From positions 858,546-922,545 of the forward strand of contig NW_019775447.1 of the NCBI RefSeq assembly GCF_001039355.2: a stretch of 64,000 nucleotides of DNA, given 5' to 3'. Below are positions 47,143-60,744 of the stretch, one piece after another (within the stretch, counting starts at the first letter, position 1; the number at the start of each line of letters is the position of its first letter). The position numbers were made by a program, and so were the translations under genes. The notes beneath the pieces are model-generated. The model saw only the letters and a program-made list of their open reading frames with translations. It was not told the origin of the DNA and did no database searches. This stretch comes from Lingula anatina. Lineage: Eukaryota > Brachiopoda > Lingulata > Lingulida > Lingulidae.

Positions 47143-50100
47143 ATGGCGGACTTAAGTAACGTTCCAGTCATCGATATCCACGATGACAACTTTGAAGAAA
47201 TGTGGCCGTCCGTGGTGCTGGCTCTCAGGACGTCCACATTAGTTGCACTGGATTTGGTGAGATAAAGCGACACTCGTACCTTTAACTATCAATGTAAATT
47301 GAAAACCGCTCTTTGTTGTAGGCGGACTATAAACTCTTAGGGCAGTTACTCGTTAATCAGATATTACGACGTCCTTGGTGAGAGTAAAGGTATTGTTAAG
47401 CAAATTTATTGTATATTATGATTGTATGTCAATTAAATGATCGTTATGTGGATATGTTGAATTTCTAGGAACTGAGTGGACTTGGTAATAGGAAGATGTT
47501 GACAGCTAAGTAAGTGATTATGCATTGCAGTATTGTTGTCTGTTCTCTGATAGGCCACTTCAGTGAAAACATTCACTGAAGAGTGAAGTTGAATTTTTAT
47601 GCGTTTAAGTCCAAAAAGATAAAACTGATAATTATAATATCATGTGAGTTATGCTGTATCAATAGTACCTTGTGGAAAATGAAGATTTTGGAGACTATTT
47701 TTAGATTATTTTTCTGCTTTGTCTCAGTTTTTGGCCTTACATGCAAGGCTATTCCCAAGGCCTTGTAAAACCCTGTGTCAAAAACTCTCGGGGCTATAAA
47801 TATCCACATCCTGGGGTAACTGTGCCCTCCATCACATTTTGAAGCTTAAATTTATCATTTGCAAATAATAAAGTCATTTTGTATCAATTTATGATGTTTT
47901 ACTCTTTTCATTCCAGCTTTGCAGTGGTGTTCTAAAGCGCTTATATGTGTAGTTTGTAAGTGATGCCACATACATGTATACTCAGGAGAGTTTCTAACCC
48001 TGGGTATTTGGTGGCCTTACCTGTGTGTTGCATGTAAGGCTGAAAACTGAGGCAATGTGCTGAACATATATAGGAGAGAGGTGATCTGACAATTCGATGC
48101 AAAAATTTATAGCTGAAGCCTGAACTAACATAGTGAACAGTTGGTTTTGTTCATGATACATGATTTTGTTTCACTACTGTAGATGGTGTTCTTTGATGGC
48201 ACAAAAGCGGAAGCCCTGCCCTCGCCCTCATTAGTGGGAGAGACTGGATGTCATGCTGGAATATACTGCAAGGACCAGCAAGTAGCCCCAGTCCCTGGTC
48301 TTTGTTGAGAGTCAGGCTATGGTGTTGTATCTTAGTTGGTTTTGTTACCAGAATTAACAGATCATCTTTCTCTTGTGTTTTTAATGGTGCACAATAACAT
48401 ACATGTACTCTAGCATAAAAAGTTGATATTAATTTAATACCAGTTTAACTAATTTCATCCAGGTCAATAGATGATCGATATTCTGCATTGAGAGAAGTGG
48501 CTAGGACCAGATCTGTACTCTCTGTAGGCATATCGTGCTTCAAACAGCAGCCAAGTAATGACCTCCAAGTGACTTTTTTTGTACAAACTTACAATATCAC
48601 ACTGCTGTGCAGCGAAGATTATGTGGTGGAGCCATCTAGTGTGCAGTTTCTAGTGGACCATGGGTTTGACTTCAACAAACAGTATTCTTTGGGTGTCTCA
48701 TACTATAGGGGGAATGATAGGGTATATGTCACACTTTGCTAATATATATTCGATGTAAGGATTTTTAAAAAATGCACGTGTTGGCTCCCACATGTGCTAC
48801 ATGTGCATCAAATCATTTTTCATGCGTCAAATCGTTTTTCATTAGATCATGGATCCTTTTTTTGAAGGCATATTAAAATAATTATTTGTAAGAATTACAA
48901 AAATTAGGCATGTCCAAAGTTCACACATATACAAGATGTTTTAAAAGTTCTTTAAGTCAATGTAACAGTCTGCATTGTATGTAACTTGATCACTTTTTAT
49001 GCATTCTTTCAGGCAGGAGACACAAAACTGAGGACAGTCAGGCAGCTGATATCAGAGCTGATACTGAGCAGAGTTCCCATCGCTTTCCACAATGGAATGG
49101 TAGACTTGATCTATCTCTATCACAGCTTTTATGCAGAACTTCCTTCAAAGCTGTCCACTTTTCTCGCAGATCTCTCAGAGGTCTTCCCAGCAGGCATCTA
49201 CGACACAAAATACATCACCGAGTTCTCAGCCAGGCTGCAGGCATCCTTCTTGGAATATGCTTTTAGAAAATGGTGAGTTTTCTTGATAAAGTGGATATTT
49301 AATTATAGTTCATACATGTATTTTACAATCGTCAGAATTACTCAGTGGTATGTGTGGTAAATACATGTATCCTTCACAATTCAAAATTCATTTAACTTTA
49401 TTTTTACACTCAGCCAAAGAGACAATGCATTCAGTGCTTCAAAAGAAGAGAATTATGTACACCTCCAGTTTCCGTCCTACCCCTCCTCCTTTCAAAATGT
49501 GAAACACAAGTATATTGGACTACCGGGTTTCAAATCTGTTTGGACATCAGAAGAGAAGAGAAAACATGCATCCAGTATTTGTCAAGTCTTTGCAGTAAGT
49601 ATTCACTGCACAATTCATTTTTGTCTTGCATTTGCTTTAATAAAGATGAAATTTGTACAAAATATTTTACCAGAATACAAAACGAAAAAGTTGAATTTAC
49701 TGATCTATCCTTTGCTCATTTGACTGTGGTGTGTTAACTACGTGCTTCAATATTTTATAGGCTCATGGTTGGTGTCCTTCACTGAGAAAATGTCAGAAAT
49801 CCCACAACATTGACTTAATACTGGACTGTGAGGAAGAAAGGCGAGGGAAAAAGAGAAGAAGAAAAAGGCAGAAAGGTCAAGCTGCTTCCATGGAAGCTGA
49901 GAGACATACAGATGACTGTGATCAAAGTGATGCAAACAGTGCAGATGTTGACATGGAGTCAAGCCATGTTCTATCCAAATGCACCAAATCCCAGAAAGAT
50001 GGAGAATTTCATAATGCAAATGAAGCTGTGAAGCAAATTCACTCCAGTTCTGTTCATAATAAAGATACTTTACCATCTTCTAAACAAGATAGCCCAAGTA

Positions 50101-50417
50101 GCCTGACTGCCAGTCATTTAGAAGGTGGAACTCCTTTAAGCCAATCACAGTCCAACTCAGGTGGACACAGGGCTGGATTTGATGCCTTTATGACTGGTTT
50201 TGTGCTAGCAAAATATGTTGTCCAGTATGGCAATACTTTACATACTGATGAAGTTTACAAGATTGGTAATTTTGGGATGGACAGTTTTGCAAATAAGCTG
50301 CCACTTAGTGGTAAAGACATTCCTTTACAGGTTACAAAGAGTTCTTTTGCAAAGACATCCAAAAACCATCAACAGAAAATGGAACTTTTGCAGAAACACA
50401 AGGAGAGTACCACTTGA
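47143..50417 (+). CDS. TOE1: Target of EGR1 protein 1 (TOE1) deadenylase, 503 aa
   Basis: Six exons with matching phases: 47,143-47,256, 47,469-47,509, 48,463-48,721, 49,013-49,272, 49,414-49,594 and 49,761-50,417. TOE1 is a nuclear DEDD-type 3' exonuclease that trims small nuclear RNA tails in Cajal bodies. Seen: the N-terminal exonuclease motif VALDLELSGLG (D and E ligands); PIAFHNGMVDLIYLYHSF; GIYDTKY; LEYAFRKC. A CCCH zinc finger C-x8-C-x5-C-x3-H spans the exon 5/6 junction (CQVFAAHGWCPSLRKCQKSH). A basic run KKRRRKRQKG is a likely nuclear localisation signal. The family C-terminal motifs RAGFDAFMTGFVLA, LSGKDIPLQVTKSSF and KNHQQKMEL are present. Human length is 510. A polyadenylation signal AATAAA lies at 50,522. 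Transcribed away from MUTYH. Confidence 0.95.
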
Positions 50418-52143
50418 GCAGTTAGTTTGAATACAGGAATGTTTTAATTCAAAATTTTAATTGACCAGTATATTAGACTTTATCTATATATGAGCATAAA
50501 CTTTTGATTCACCAGCCTTTTAATAAATATCAAGTTGAGTTGATATGATAGTGTTCCATGTCAATTACTATGTCGAGGTCATTTTTTATATAGAGACACT
50601 GTGTGTACATATTCTGATTGGTCTGTCTGCCCATGTGGCCGTCATTGCCACTGCAGTATGACACATGACGTTCGTCCCAGAACTTCCAAACCACATTTTC
50701 ACTTTACTTTTGGCTTTGTTTGGCAAAGAGACAGGTTGCTTTCAAAAATCAGCACGATTGGTTTATATTTATGATAATTATTGTTTTTGTGTTTTTCAGT
50801 GGCTTTTATATTACATGGAATGGAATCAGTAGTTAGTTTTCCAGTGTCCGTGTTACCTGTAGTACATAATGTCGAAATTGGCCAAAACATTTTTGTGTAC
50901 TTTCTGCATGACTGAACATTTGATAGCTTTGCTGTCTAGGTTTTTTCACTTGGTACGAATACCTTTTATTGTTACTGAATGAGTAGAAGAGTTGCAGTAG
51001 GCACGATCCTGTGATAAAGTGACAAAACTGGATTCAAAGAATGAAAAACCAAAAGTTAAAAAAGTACTCCAGTACTAGTTATACGCAGTTTCTAGTCAGT
51101 TCAGGTGCAAAAATTTTAGACGTGCATTTCACAAAAATTAAAGGCTGGCATCTTTTTTTCTCAAGTCTTCAAGATATATATGAAGTTAATTTTTTGCTAC
51201 AAAAGTTGACCAAACGTCACCAGTTTCAAATAGGATAGCTTACATACCAAAAGGCATCTTTTCATATTACTTGAAAAATATTTGAACAGATTTTTCCACT
51301 TTCTTTTTATTTGTAAAATAAATGGGCAGATAAGTAGGTTAAGTTTACGCCCAAAAGTTTAGGGACTTTATCTCTTGGACTGTCGACTTTATTGGAGTTG
51401 TATAAGAAACTAATAGTAGTATTTTATATGGGTTACTGGAAATCCATGCCCTACTGTCGTTCGGTTCATATGCACCTTTAAAACCAAGCCAGTGTGAATC
51501 AGCCTAAGCTTCACCTGAAACAAAACAAGTTTGAAAGGGAAAACATAACCCTTATCTAATGGCTGGTGCTTCAAGCACTAAGATAATTGTATCAATTTTA
51601 ATGCACTTCAATACTCCAAGCTCTTCTTTCTCTTAAAAGCAAAATTCAAGTGCATCACGTTTGAAATGCCAACTTCGGGAGAAAGATACAAGCACTTTTC
51701 TACTACATGCAAGTGAATTATCAAGACAGCTTTTAACACTAATACTTGCATCTCAGTTTGCATAACAGGAAACTGAAAAACAACACTGAACACATAGAAA
51801 GCATTAATGTATTTGAAACATGAATATAATTTCCACAGAACAAAAGTAAATGACTAACAATTTCTAGATTCAAGACATAGTTGACTTTTGGCATTTATAT
51901 ATACAGACTAATTTTTTTTATGTACAAATGAATGCGTCTTTATTGCTCTTTTCCAGGGTTCACAGCATTCAGTGTATGCAGCAGTTAGTTTCATGATTTA
52001 TCAAGACATGATTGAATATTTACAACAGATAATGAAGCCTTTCAAGTGATCAGAACATGCAGCACTTTTTTGTTTCTTGCATTAGCACCAAACTCAGATC
52101 TGTTCCCTTCAATAATGATGTGTTCAACAAGAATTTCTACAAT
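50418..52143. other. Intergenic region between convergent TOE1 and NASP
   Basis: Holds the TOE1 3' UTR (AATAAA at 50,522) and the NASP 3' UTR; on the minus strand AATAAA reads at 51,944-51,939, 200 bases after the NASP stop. No further gene seen. Confidence 0.6.
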
Positions 52144-55100
52144 TTAAACAGCAGTCTCGGTTGGTTTGGCAGCATTTTCTGAGGTTGTACTGTCAGCAAT
52201 CTGAAAAATATATTGATTCATATCTAGTGAATGGTTCATCATATTTAATGAGCCCCTAACCGCACTTAAATTAGAACCTAATCATTTTTAATCCATTAAA
52301 CATTACCCTTGAAAAATACCTAGGTCACTGCCAATTACCATCAGGGCAACTACTGTCATTCCAAGTTAAACATCAATAAAATGGTTATTTCACTCCTTAA
52401 AGCCAAAAGCTTCTGATGAGGGAAGTATCTGTGATAAAACACTTGGTTTACTACCTTTTCTTCAGCATTCCCATTAATGGCATGTCCATTGACTTTTGGC
52501 TTCTTATTTTCTGCATCACCACCAGCTTCCTCTTCATCAGGCTTCCTCTGTGAATACAATATTACTATAAGTAAATCTGCCTTCCCTTTAAAACCCACTC
52601 TATGTTACTAATGGGTTAGAACTATTCGATGTACATATCAAGAAGAATAAGGGGAAAAAACTGTTCAAAATCAACATATATACAATTCTTTATTTATCGT
52701 TATTCTTTATCTACTGTTCTAAAGCTGAGTAAGCACCCAGAATCTTACCTTTTTTCTAACACTAATTTCTGTGGCTTTTTTCACTGCAATCTAAAATAAA
52801 GCAAGCCACATAAGCACTGTGAAAAAATTATTTGATTCTAACCTCTTATTGTTTAATATTGACTATGAGATATCCTTTTCTTTCTCAAGTCTTTAAGATC
52901 TTAATTATCTAATCAGGCAGCAGAAGAGGACCCTAAAATATCTAGGCAAGAAATCATTTTAGCTCAGAGGTTGAACAAGCTCAGTATAGGATTGTAGGCA
53001 CTCACCGACTGAGCTGGTTCAGCATTACTGGGTGCATCAAAAGCAGGTTTCTCAAATCCAGTTGCTGCCTTGGCCATATCTTTGATCATATCAAGGTTTC
53101 TCCTCTCTTCCAGGACATCTTCCATCTAGAATGTAAATCACTGAACTGCATAAACATGTTAATATACACAAATACAATAAGAGGAATTCATGGACTTAAG
53201 AGGTTCATTGGTCAAACTGTCCCAAATTACATTTAGAAATGTAACTTAGAAATGCTGATGAATAACAATGCATACAGTAATTTAAAAGTAACATTGCCTT
53301 TTTAATGAATCAATATTTCTCACGAGAACTTCAACACCCCACAATATGGCATTACCTTTGTTTCAATGTCAGGAATGATTTCCTTTAGATCACCAAGTTC
53401 CTTGCGTGCTGCGACTATAGGATCATCCCCTGTTGGAATTGCTGGGGGAATAATAATAATAATAATAATAATAAATGAAATTTCAAGTTGTGACTTTTCT
53501 CAGTGAAAGTGATCCATACATAGTCACATATCAACTGATGTCTCCTTTTTACAAGTTAATGCTCTTTATGAATTTCATCCTGTTAGTAAAAAATTCCCAC
53601 ACAAAGACTCCAAATGAAAAACTTACCTTTCCCTTTGTCCTGTGCTTCAGCCTCCTCTACCTTCTTGGTTAACATTGCTAAAACATTTAAGATGCATGTT
53701 TTTAGAGTTCCACTAATCCAAATTCAAAATATTGCAAAGAAGCAGATGATCGTTCTTAACAACTTCGCTACTGCTCAAGATCAACTCACATACCAACTGA
53801 ACTTAATGCAACGTACCGATTCTATTCTCTAAGACTTGTTTGGCATCTTTATAATGTTTTAGTGATTCATCAAACTGCTTGTTGAAAGAGAAAGCCAAGC
53901 CAAGTTGGTATTGTCTGCATAGAAGTCAAGAAATCACAACAGTTTGCATAAAGTATGATATCAAAAACCGTGCCAATATCCTGTAAAATATTAATCTTAA
54001 TAACAGACAGTAAATATTAAGTAAAGGATACGTCTCTGCAATCAATCTATCCATGGGATCCAAGTTTTCCTTCTGTATATTCAGGCATTTTGTAAAGTCT
54101 TCGATTGCACTCTCATACTGTTCTGTAAGGAACAGCAAATATATTGTTGGCCATAACATGATGATAGACAGCAATTTTACAATTGCAATATACAAATTGC
54201 AATAAACTGATTTCAACTATATTTGTTTTGAATTGATAATTTTATCTCGCCCACTCTTAGCAATATCAGACTGGTTTACTTTGAATGCTTTCTCAACTCT
54301 GCAATGTGAATACAAAACTTCAACTAAATATCTACACCCTATGTAATGGGTACAAAACATGGATAGGGGCATTTACCAGTTTCTAGAGCCACTTCACCCA
54401 AGGCCAAATGTGCTTGTGCTGCCTTCAATTTCATTTCTTTGCTTTCTTGCCTGTAAATCAAGAAACAATTACATTTTAATTTCTGCACTTAAACTACAGC
54501 ACTGTTAGCTTTATAACATCGTACACACCACAACTATTTTTATTTTAGGTCATATGGGATGACCAATAAAACATATACAATGTCCAGCTACATCTATCAC
54601 CCATCTTCTATACAGACACTTACTTCTCATATATGACCTTGGCCAGTTCCAACATTTCCCAAGACAGCTGAAGGTTAGGTATGTCATCAGGGTCTTCCTG
54701 AAATGAGATAAACAATATATTAGAACAGTTCAAAAATTCATTGCAAACAAAAAATCTAGACTTCTGTCTAGATAAAATGGCAATAACTGATAAGAATAAC
54801 CAAAACAAAAAGTAATAAAAAAATTTGAAAGACTCAGATTATGTTGAAATTGTAACCACTTCTTTTTCTCCTGCATAACTGACCAACCTAAAAACTTCAA
54901 CAAAATCTGTGTACAGTGTACTCTGAGATATGTTGTCCATTAAAAAACAGACTGAATAGCCAAAGTTGATGAAAACAACCCCTTTCATTAGTAGAGGTAA
55001 CTATATTCAGAAGACTTCTAACTTTCAGAAAAATCATAAGTCTACTGTACAATAATACACATTTTCATAATTATTTCTTGAATAACTTTTAAAAAATGTT

Positions 55101-58100
55101 TCTACCTCATCTTTGTTTTCTTCTGCCCCATCCTCAACATCTCCTTCCTCTTCATCCTCACCTTCCTCCTCTACCTGTTCCTCTCCTGAAAATTAAATTA
55201 GCAGTTGTAATAAAATCTGCCAAACGTAAGAACATTTTCCTGAAACAAAACCAATTATTCTTCACAGTTATTACCCTAAACATACAAGAACTTGTCCAAT
55301 GCTGTACCTAGTGTTAGACTCCATCAAAAAGTCCTGGGGCCCCGTTTCACGAAGCAGTAGTTAGTCAGCGATCGGTAGTTAGCCTCTCGCTACTTATGAG
55401 TGCCGTTTCACGAAGCAGTCGCTAGTTCTCTTGCTCGTTGTGTCGTTGTTACCTTGGATATGTAACGACTGGTCAGACCAGTCGTAACTAGAGTTTTGTC
55501 ATACGCATGCTTAATGAATGAAATAGAAAGGTTGCTTAGTTACCGTTGTCTGTCGTATCCAATATGGTGGCTACCATTGCTAACCGTACCGCTAAGACGT
55601 TTTCATGATAAGCAGAATCTATTAGAACATACACAGGATGATGCGATTTCCAAAAGGTTGCGGCTTGCTGTGACAAAAAGACAGGCAAAAAGGTGACGGA
55701 GATCCTTTACGACAACCTCAAAGCAGATGTTTTATGCATTTCCAGCTGCCAAAAATTGGAGAGTTAGTGCTTTTGTGACACTTTTACGCAAGAGTTCCAC
55801 TCCCCGCAGACAGTTTCGAAACTACCGTGAGTAACGAGATAACCAACGACCGGACTTTACGACTGAACTTAATGATGAGTTAACGACTGTTTCGTGAAAC
55901 ACCCCTTAAGTTTTCTCGTTAGCAAGATAGTTCAGCAGTTAGTTGTTCTAACTAACGACTGCTTTGTGAAACGGCCCCCAGAGCACCCTACAGACTTTAC
56001 TGGCCAAGTTTGGTCTGCTGAACTAATTACTGTTTGATAACAATATATAACTAAGAGAAGCAAATCTCACAGCACGGGATTTCCCTCAAAAACAATGGAT
56101 AAAAAGAGGTATCTCATTATTTTCTGAACTAAGCTTGCAATCAAATAAACCGTTGAGGCAATTTTAGTTAGATCAGCAGAATTTGACTAGAAAAGCACTT
56201 AAAGGGCAAATAGTGTAATCTAGAGCAGTGATTTACATGAAGAGAAAAAAAATCAAGTTCCCAACAGTATAATGCAGTTCTTCAGTATACATTTTATAAG
56301 AACGAATGAAACAAAAATACTTCAAGCATGCTCTTAGAGGTAATTTCACTTGCAATTTTCAACATGCAGTTAGCTAGAATAAAAATCTAGGATTAAATTA
56401 CATGCTCCAGTTAGTAACTACAGTAATTACTCGATGTTCTCAATGGGGAAAATTGTGAATTTTACAGATGCTGTATTTTTTTTCATAAGATTAATAATAT
56501 TTACCCATTGAAAAGATTGAGTCATTACAGTTAACAATGTAAAGATGCTATATGTCATAAAACATTGATCAGTCAAAACACATTTCGCCTTTGTAACAGC
56601 TGCATTAGTAGTAACAATCAATGAAGATGTCCTGAAGATGTCAACAAAAGAAGTCTTGGGGAGATGCAGATAAAGCAAAAATGTAAACTAAAAAATAGCA
56701 TGCTGGGTCACATGATATCTGAAGCACCTTCATTGCTGTCTGCTTTGTCTGTTTCCATTTCTTCTTCTGTTTCCTTATCTGCAGACTTCTCCTCCTGGGT
56801 TATCGTTTCCGTATCTTTTTCCTTTTCTACCTGTCCAGATTCCTTTTCTTCTTCCTTTTTCTCTTTCTTGACTGGTTCTTCATTTTCCTTGTCACTCTGT
56901 TCTTCTGCAGCTAGTGCATCTTCCTTTTTTTCTTCCTCTGCACTTTTCTCCCCTTCTGTTGTACCATCTTTTTTCTCTTCTGCTGGACCATCTTTTTTCT
57001 CTTCTGCTGTAGCTTCTTTATTCTCTTCAGTCGTATCTTCTTTTTTCTCCTCTGTTATACCCTTTCCCTTCTCTTCTGCAATACCTTCTTTATTATCATC
57101 AGTGCTGTTCATTTCAACATCCTCTGTATCTTTGACTTCCTTGCTTGTATCATCATTTTTCTGCTTCTCTTCAACAGTTCCATCAGTCTTCTTTTCTGCT
57201 TGTTCTTTCTCTACATCCAACAATGCCATGGCTTCCTTTACTCCTGTTGCTATCTTTTCTTTTTCTTCACCTAAAGAGGATTACACAGTAAACTAATAAT
57301 AAATAATCAACCATCACAGTTAATCATAATATCTTGCATTAAGTACTAAAAACACACACAAAGTACTAAAAGCCCTCTAAATATCTTTCTAAAGAATGTT
57401 AACTGATACAGGAGTAAAGATAAATGCACTATTGCATTTAACAAAAATGCTTATTGCCTTTGTTAATACAAGAATATTTAGGACAATATATCATGGCATT
57501 AGATATGGTAAGTTAGGCAGTTACAAACAGGGATGAGACACCTATTTAGTGAAAAAGTCAGAAAGTATAGCATTGGGTCCAGGGGGCTGCCTAGGCCAAT
57601 GATATTTTGGTCTCCTAAAAAGGCAGAAATCTGACAATAGTTAAAAAACAAATCCCTGTACAACATGCTAAGCACAGTTATCAAAGCCATACTGTAATTG
57701 CCATACTTGTCAAGCTGAAGGAGACTTAGAAAAAATATTCAGAAGTTGATCGGTAAGTGAGAGGGCAGACATGGGGAGACTGCCTGTCCGACTGGTCATG
57801 ACTGCTCGAATGTCAGAGAATCTGCAAGATTTTTGATATTGTAAAGTCCTCAGGACTGGCAACGTTTATGAGAAAATAGAACATGTAAACACAGACTACC
57901 GGAAATAAAATACGAAGTTCAGGCCAGCACAGAATTGGGAGGACCTGCTGATTTTTTTTGCTGTGCTGATGAAACTAAAGACATGACCTCTGCTCTGAAA
58001 TGAAATATCTTACTCTTTTCATGTTGCTGATTAATTAATGACAAGGAATGGGACTGGATTAAAAAGAAAACAGTTTGACACACCCCTTCTCACAAATAAA

Positions 58101-60349
58101 CACATCTTTGTCAAATGAAAACCAAAACACTTACTATCTATTTCTTCTGGCTTTCCAAAATTTTCATCTGTGTTTGCTTCTTTTTCTTTCTCTTCTTCTT
58201 CCTCATCCTCTTCAGGCACTAAATTTTGACAAAAGAGTAAGATGCACATAAAACTTACAAAACTTTTATGATACAATAAACAATTATAAACAAAATTAAA
58301 TGCAGTAGACAAAATTTTAATCTTAACACTTAAACATTCAATCAAGGAAAACAGCAGGTGAAATATTCAATATCGATCTATACTACACTATTTCAACAAC
58401 TACCTCCTTGCAGTGCATTTCCCAGAACGCCATTTTCCATTCTGGCCAGATCTAAAAGAGCTTTGCCATAGTAGAAATAGGCATCTCCACACTCATTAGA
58501 TGTTTCACCATGTTTTTCAGCACTGAAAGTAACAGGAAGACCACTTTACAGCTAAAAGTGAATGATCATTCTTATACTCTTTCTTTTAGGCACTTCCAGG
58601 AATTTCATATCCACCATTCTGAACTGCTGTAGCTGCAAGACTTATCCCATGGGCACAAGCAAATATAATGTACAAAACTAAATAGTCCTAAATTACTTGA
58701 AAGATTTAATATTTCAATCACTGAATTTTTCAAAGTTTTAGTGGAAGATTCTGTGTTCAACATACTTTTATCACTCTACTACTTTTATAGTAGTACAATC
58801 CAACTTCTAGATGCAAGAATATATATTATTTCGAAAGTCGACAACTTCAAATATCTAAGAGAGATAGTGACAATTTTTATAAATATTAATGGTCTATCAA
58901 TCCATAATTGATCAACAACGAAAAGTCTTGGGCAAACTTTCGTGAGATATCCAGCTGTAGTATCAATAGACTGATTATTTGAGACTTACAGTAAGCGACA
59001 GGCCTCTTGAAGACAGTTGACAGCAGCAGGGATCTCTCCACAAAGAAGATCCCTTCGGCCCTTTGCAAGCATATCTGTTGGATCCTGGTTAGGACTGTAG
59101 TAAAATGGATGGTTTATTAAAAAATATTCTTAAAGTAAATAGTACATGTATATATACACTAGTACTAGTAAGTTCTCTTAGCACAACTAATGTTAGGAGA
59201 ACCATTTCAAATAATAATATCTTGCTTAAAAATAAAGAGCACAAATTTCATGTGTTAGCACTCCTATTCATGACTTTTGATATGCACTGGCTGTGGTAAT
59301 GCATAAAAGCAAATGGTTCAAAAAGTTTAAAATGACAAGCATGCACATCCATTGTGATCTGGAAGCTCTCAAATCTTTATTTTACTTCACATCTCAGCTC
59401 TCAGTCCTGTAAAGCCAATCAATTTCCTGTTGACAGAGCCATGTGTAAAGTAAGATTCATCTTGGTGTCTACCTGTTAGGCTATCATGGAATTAAGCAAC
59501 AGGAAAAACCAAAAATGGACCTCTGCATGTGTAAGGTAAGTCAAATAATGAGACTGTGAAAGCAACCTACTACACAGAAATGTGTACAATAGAAATTGCA
59601 TAGCCAATGTCATTGTTCCAGTAACTTCCAGAGTTTGCAATGGGGTAAGAAACAATTTCGAACAAATTTTTGGAAGTTTGTTGTCCATAGCCATTGCCCT
59701 TGTGAAAGCATATCTATGATTTTGCAGCAACATAACTGATAGGCAAGCAGATGATCTTACATTATTCACTCTCTAGATCTCTCTAGACAGGAAAAATTGG
59801 TTGGCTTCAAAGGCATATGCCAGTTGAGGCAATGAGAGGTAAAAAAGATTTGAGAGCGGTCATATCATGGTGGATGTGATAGCATTGCCAAAGACATTAA
59901 ACAGGACTGTGCTAATACATGAAAATTGTGCTAAAAAGCTTGTGCATTATAACTTCAAAAATTATTTCACTTAATTCAAACTCAGAATATTTCGCCCAAA
60001 ATAAAAATGAGTGCCCTGCCAACGTTGGAGGCATCCCTATCAACGACAACGAAATCCATTTCCTGGAAAAAGTGGGGTTCACTTTAAACGTCTGAGAGGT
60101 AATCCATCATAATCCATTACATTGAAGATTCGATTTGATTACCGAGCAAAATTTCCAATATGAGGCGAGCAACGTTTTTCAGAAGTCGAAGGAAGCATGA
60201 ATGACACTGACGGTAAAACAGCCCTTTGTTCTCGGAATATTTTCCGACTTATCGCTCAAAATGACACACAATATTGAATTGAAAGTACGATAAAAATGAC
60301 AATATTACATTTCTGGTACAGCAGATGAGCTTGCAGCAACGTCAGTCAT
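52144..60349 (-). CDS. NASP: Nuclear autoantigenic sperm protein (NASP), histone H3-H4 chaperone, 585 aa
   Basis: Sixteen minus-strand exons, all in phase: 60,349-60,309, 59,094-58,990, 58,522-58,404, 58,218-58,135, 57,270-56,728, 55,185-55,106, 54,697-54,624, 54,450-54,377, 54,122-54,032, 53,914-53,817, 53,677-53,627, 53,441-53,356, 53,125-53,006, 52,790-52,749, 52,547-52,455 and 52,200-52,144. NASP keeps a soluble H3-H4 pool and supplies histones for chromatin assembly. Order: short N terminus [14 protein letters not shown]; first TPR ([20 protein letters not shown]); second TPR begun by [15 protein letters not shown] very acidic Glu/Lys insert, mostly exon 5 (181 codons), interrupts it as in the SHNi-TPR family. 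[34 protein letters not shown] and [22 protein letters not shown] carry the remaining TPRs. A coiled-coil stretch follows, then the nuclear signal VRKKRKPDEE...NKKPKV. Head-to-head with BTF3. Confidence 0.95.
53454..53478. repeat. (AAT)n microsatellite in NASP intron
   Basis: About eight AAT units directly upstream (in transcript terms) of exon 12 acceptor territory; no function inferred. Confidence 0.85.
55338..55984. mobile_element. About 645-bp MITE in NASP intron 5
   Basis: The left end CTGGGGCCCCGTTTCACGAA is matched in inverse at the right end (TTTGTGAAACGGCCCCCAG). Both continue into AGCAGT-GTTAGTTA-like subterminal sequence. Extra internal copies of CCGTTTCACGAAGCAGTCG (about 55,411) and its inverse GACTGTTTCGTGAAAC (about 55,886) suggest nested or multi-arm structure. 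The open frame 55,496-55,696 lies inside it. It separates NASP exons 5 and 6 without touching splice sites. Confidence 0.7.
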
Positions 60350-60744
60350 GGCGAAGGAAATTCAACAAAGTGTGACAGCAATGTAAACTCCACAAGCATG
60401 GAAACTTCGCGCCTTCTGTCTTGAATCCCGCAAAATTTACGTCACTCAGGTGTTTATATTCTCTAAACTCCAAATGATATTATATGCACGTTTGTTATTT
60501 TGCCAAATCTGATCATTATTTCTGGAATTTGAGTGCAAATTTGTTAATTTTTTTATGCCAGAATTTTTCAGAATAACAACCAAGTATACATTTTAACCAA
60601 TACTGCCCATAAAATTACTGAAAGCTTGAAGAGTATTCCTCCATGTGCAAATCGAGGTAGCCCCAGGTGTGACGTCAAACATTCTCCACCATCTTGGATC
60701 ACATTGTGTGTGGATAAAGCAATCCACTTCTGTTTGTCATTTTA
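60350..60744. promoter_or_regulatory. Divergent promoter of NASP and BTF3 with BTF3 non-coding first exon
   Basis: Between the NASP ATG and the likely non-coding BTF3 exon that ends at 60,744 (TTTTA|GTAAGT). Contains ACTTCGCGCC (about 60,404, E2F-like), TACGTCA (60,438), a perfect CRE TGACGTCA (60,670-60,677) and CCACCATCTTGGAT (60,686-60,699), the inverse of ATCCAAGATGG. The BTF3 transcript start probably lies just after the last motif. Assignments are from motif shape. Confidence 0.55.
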
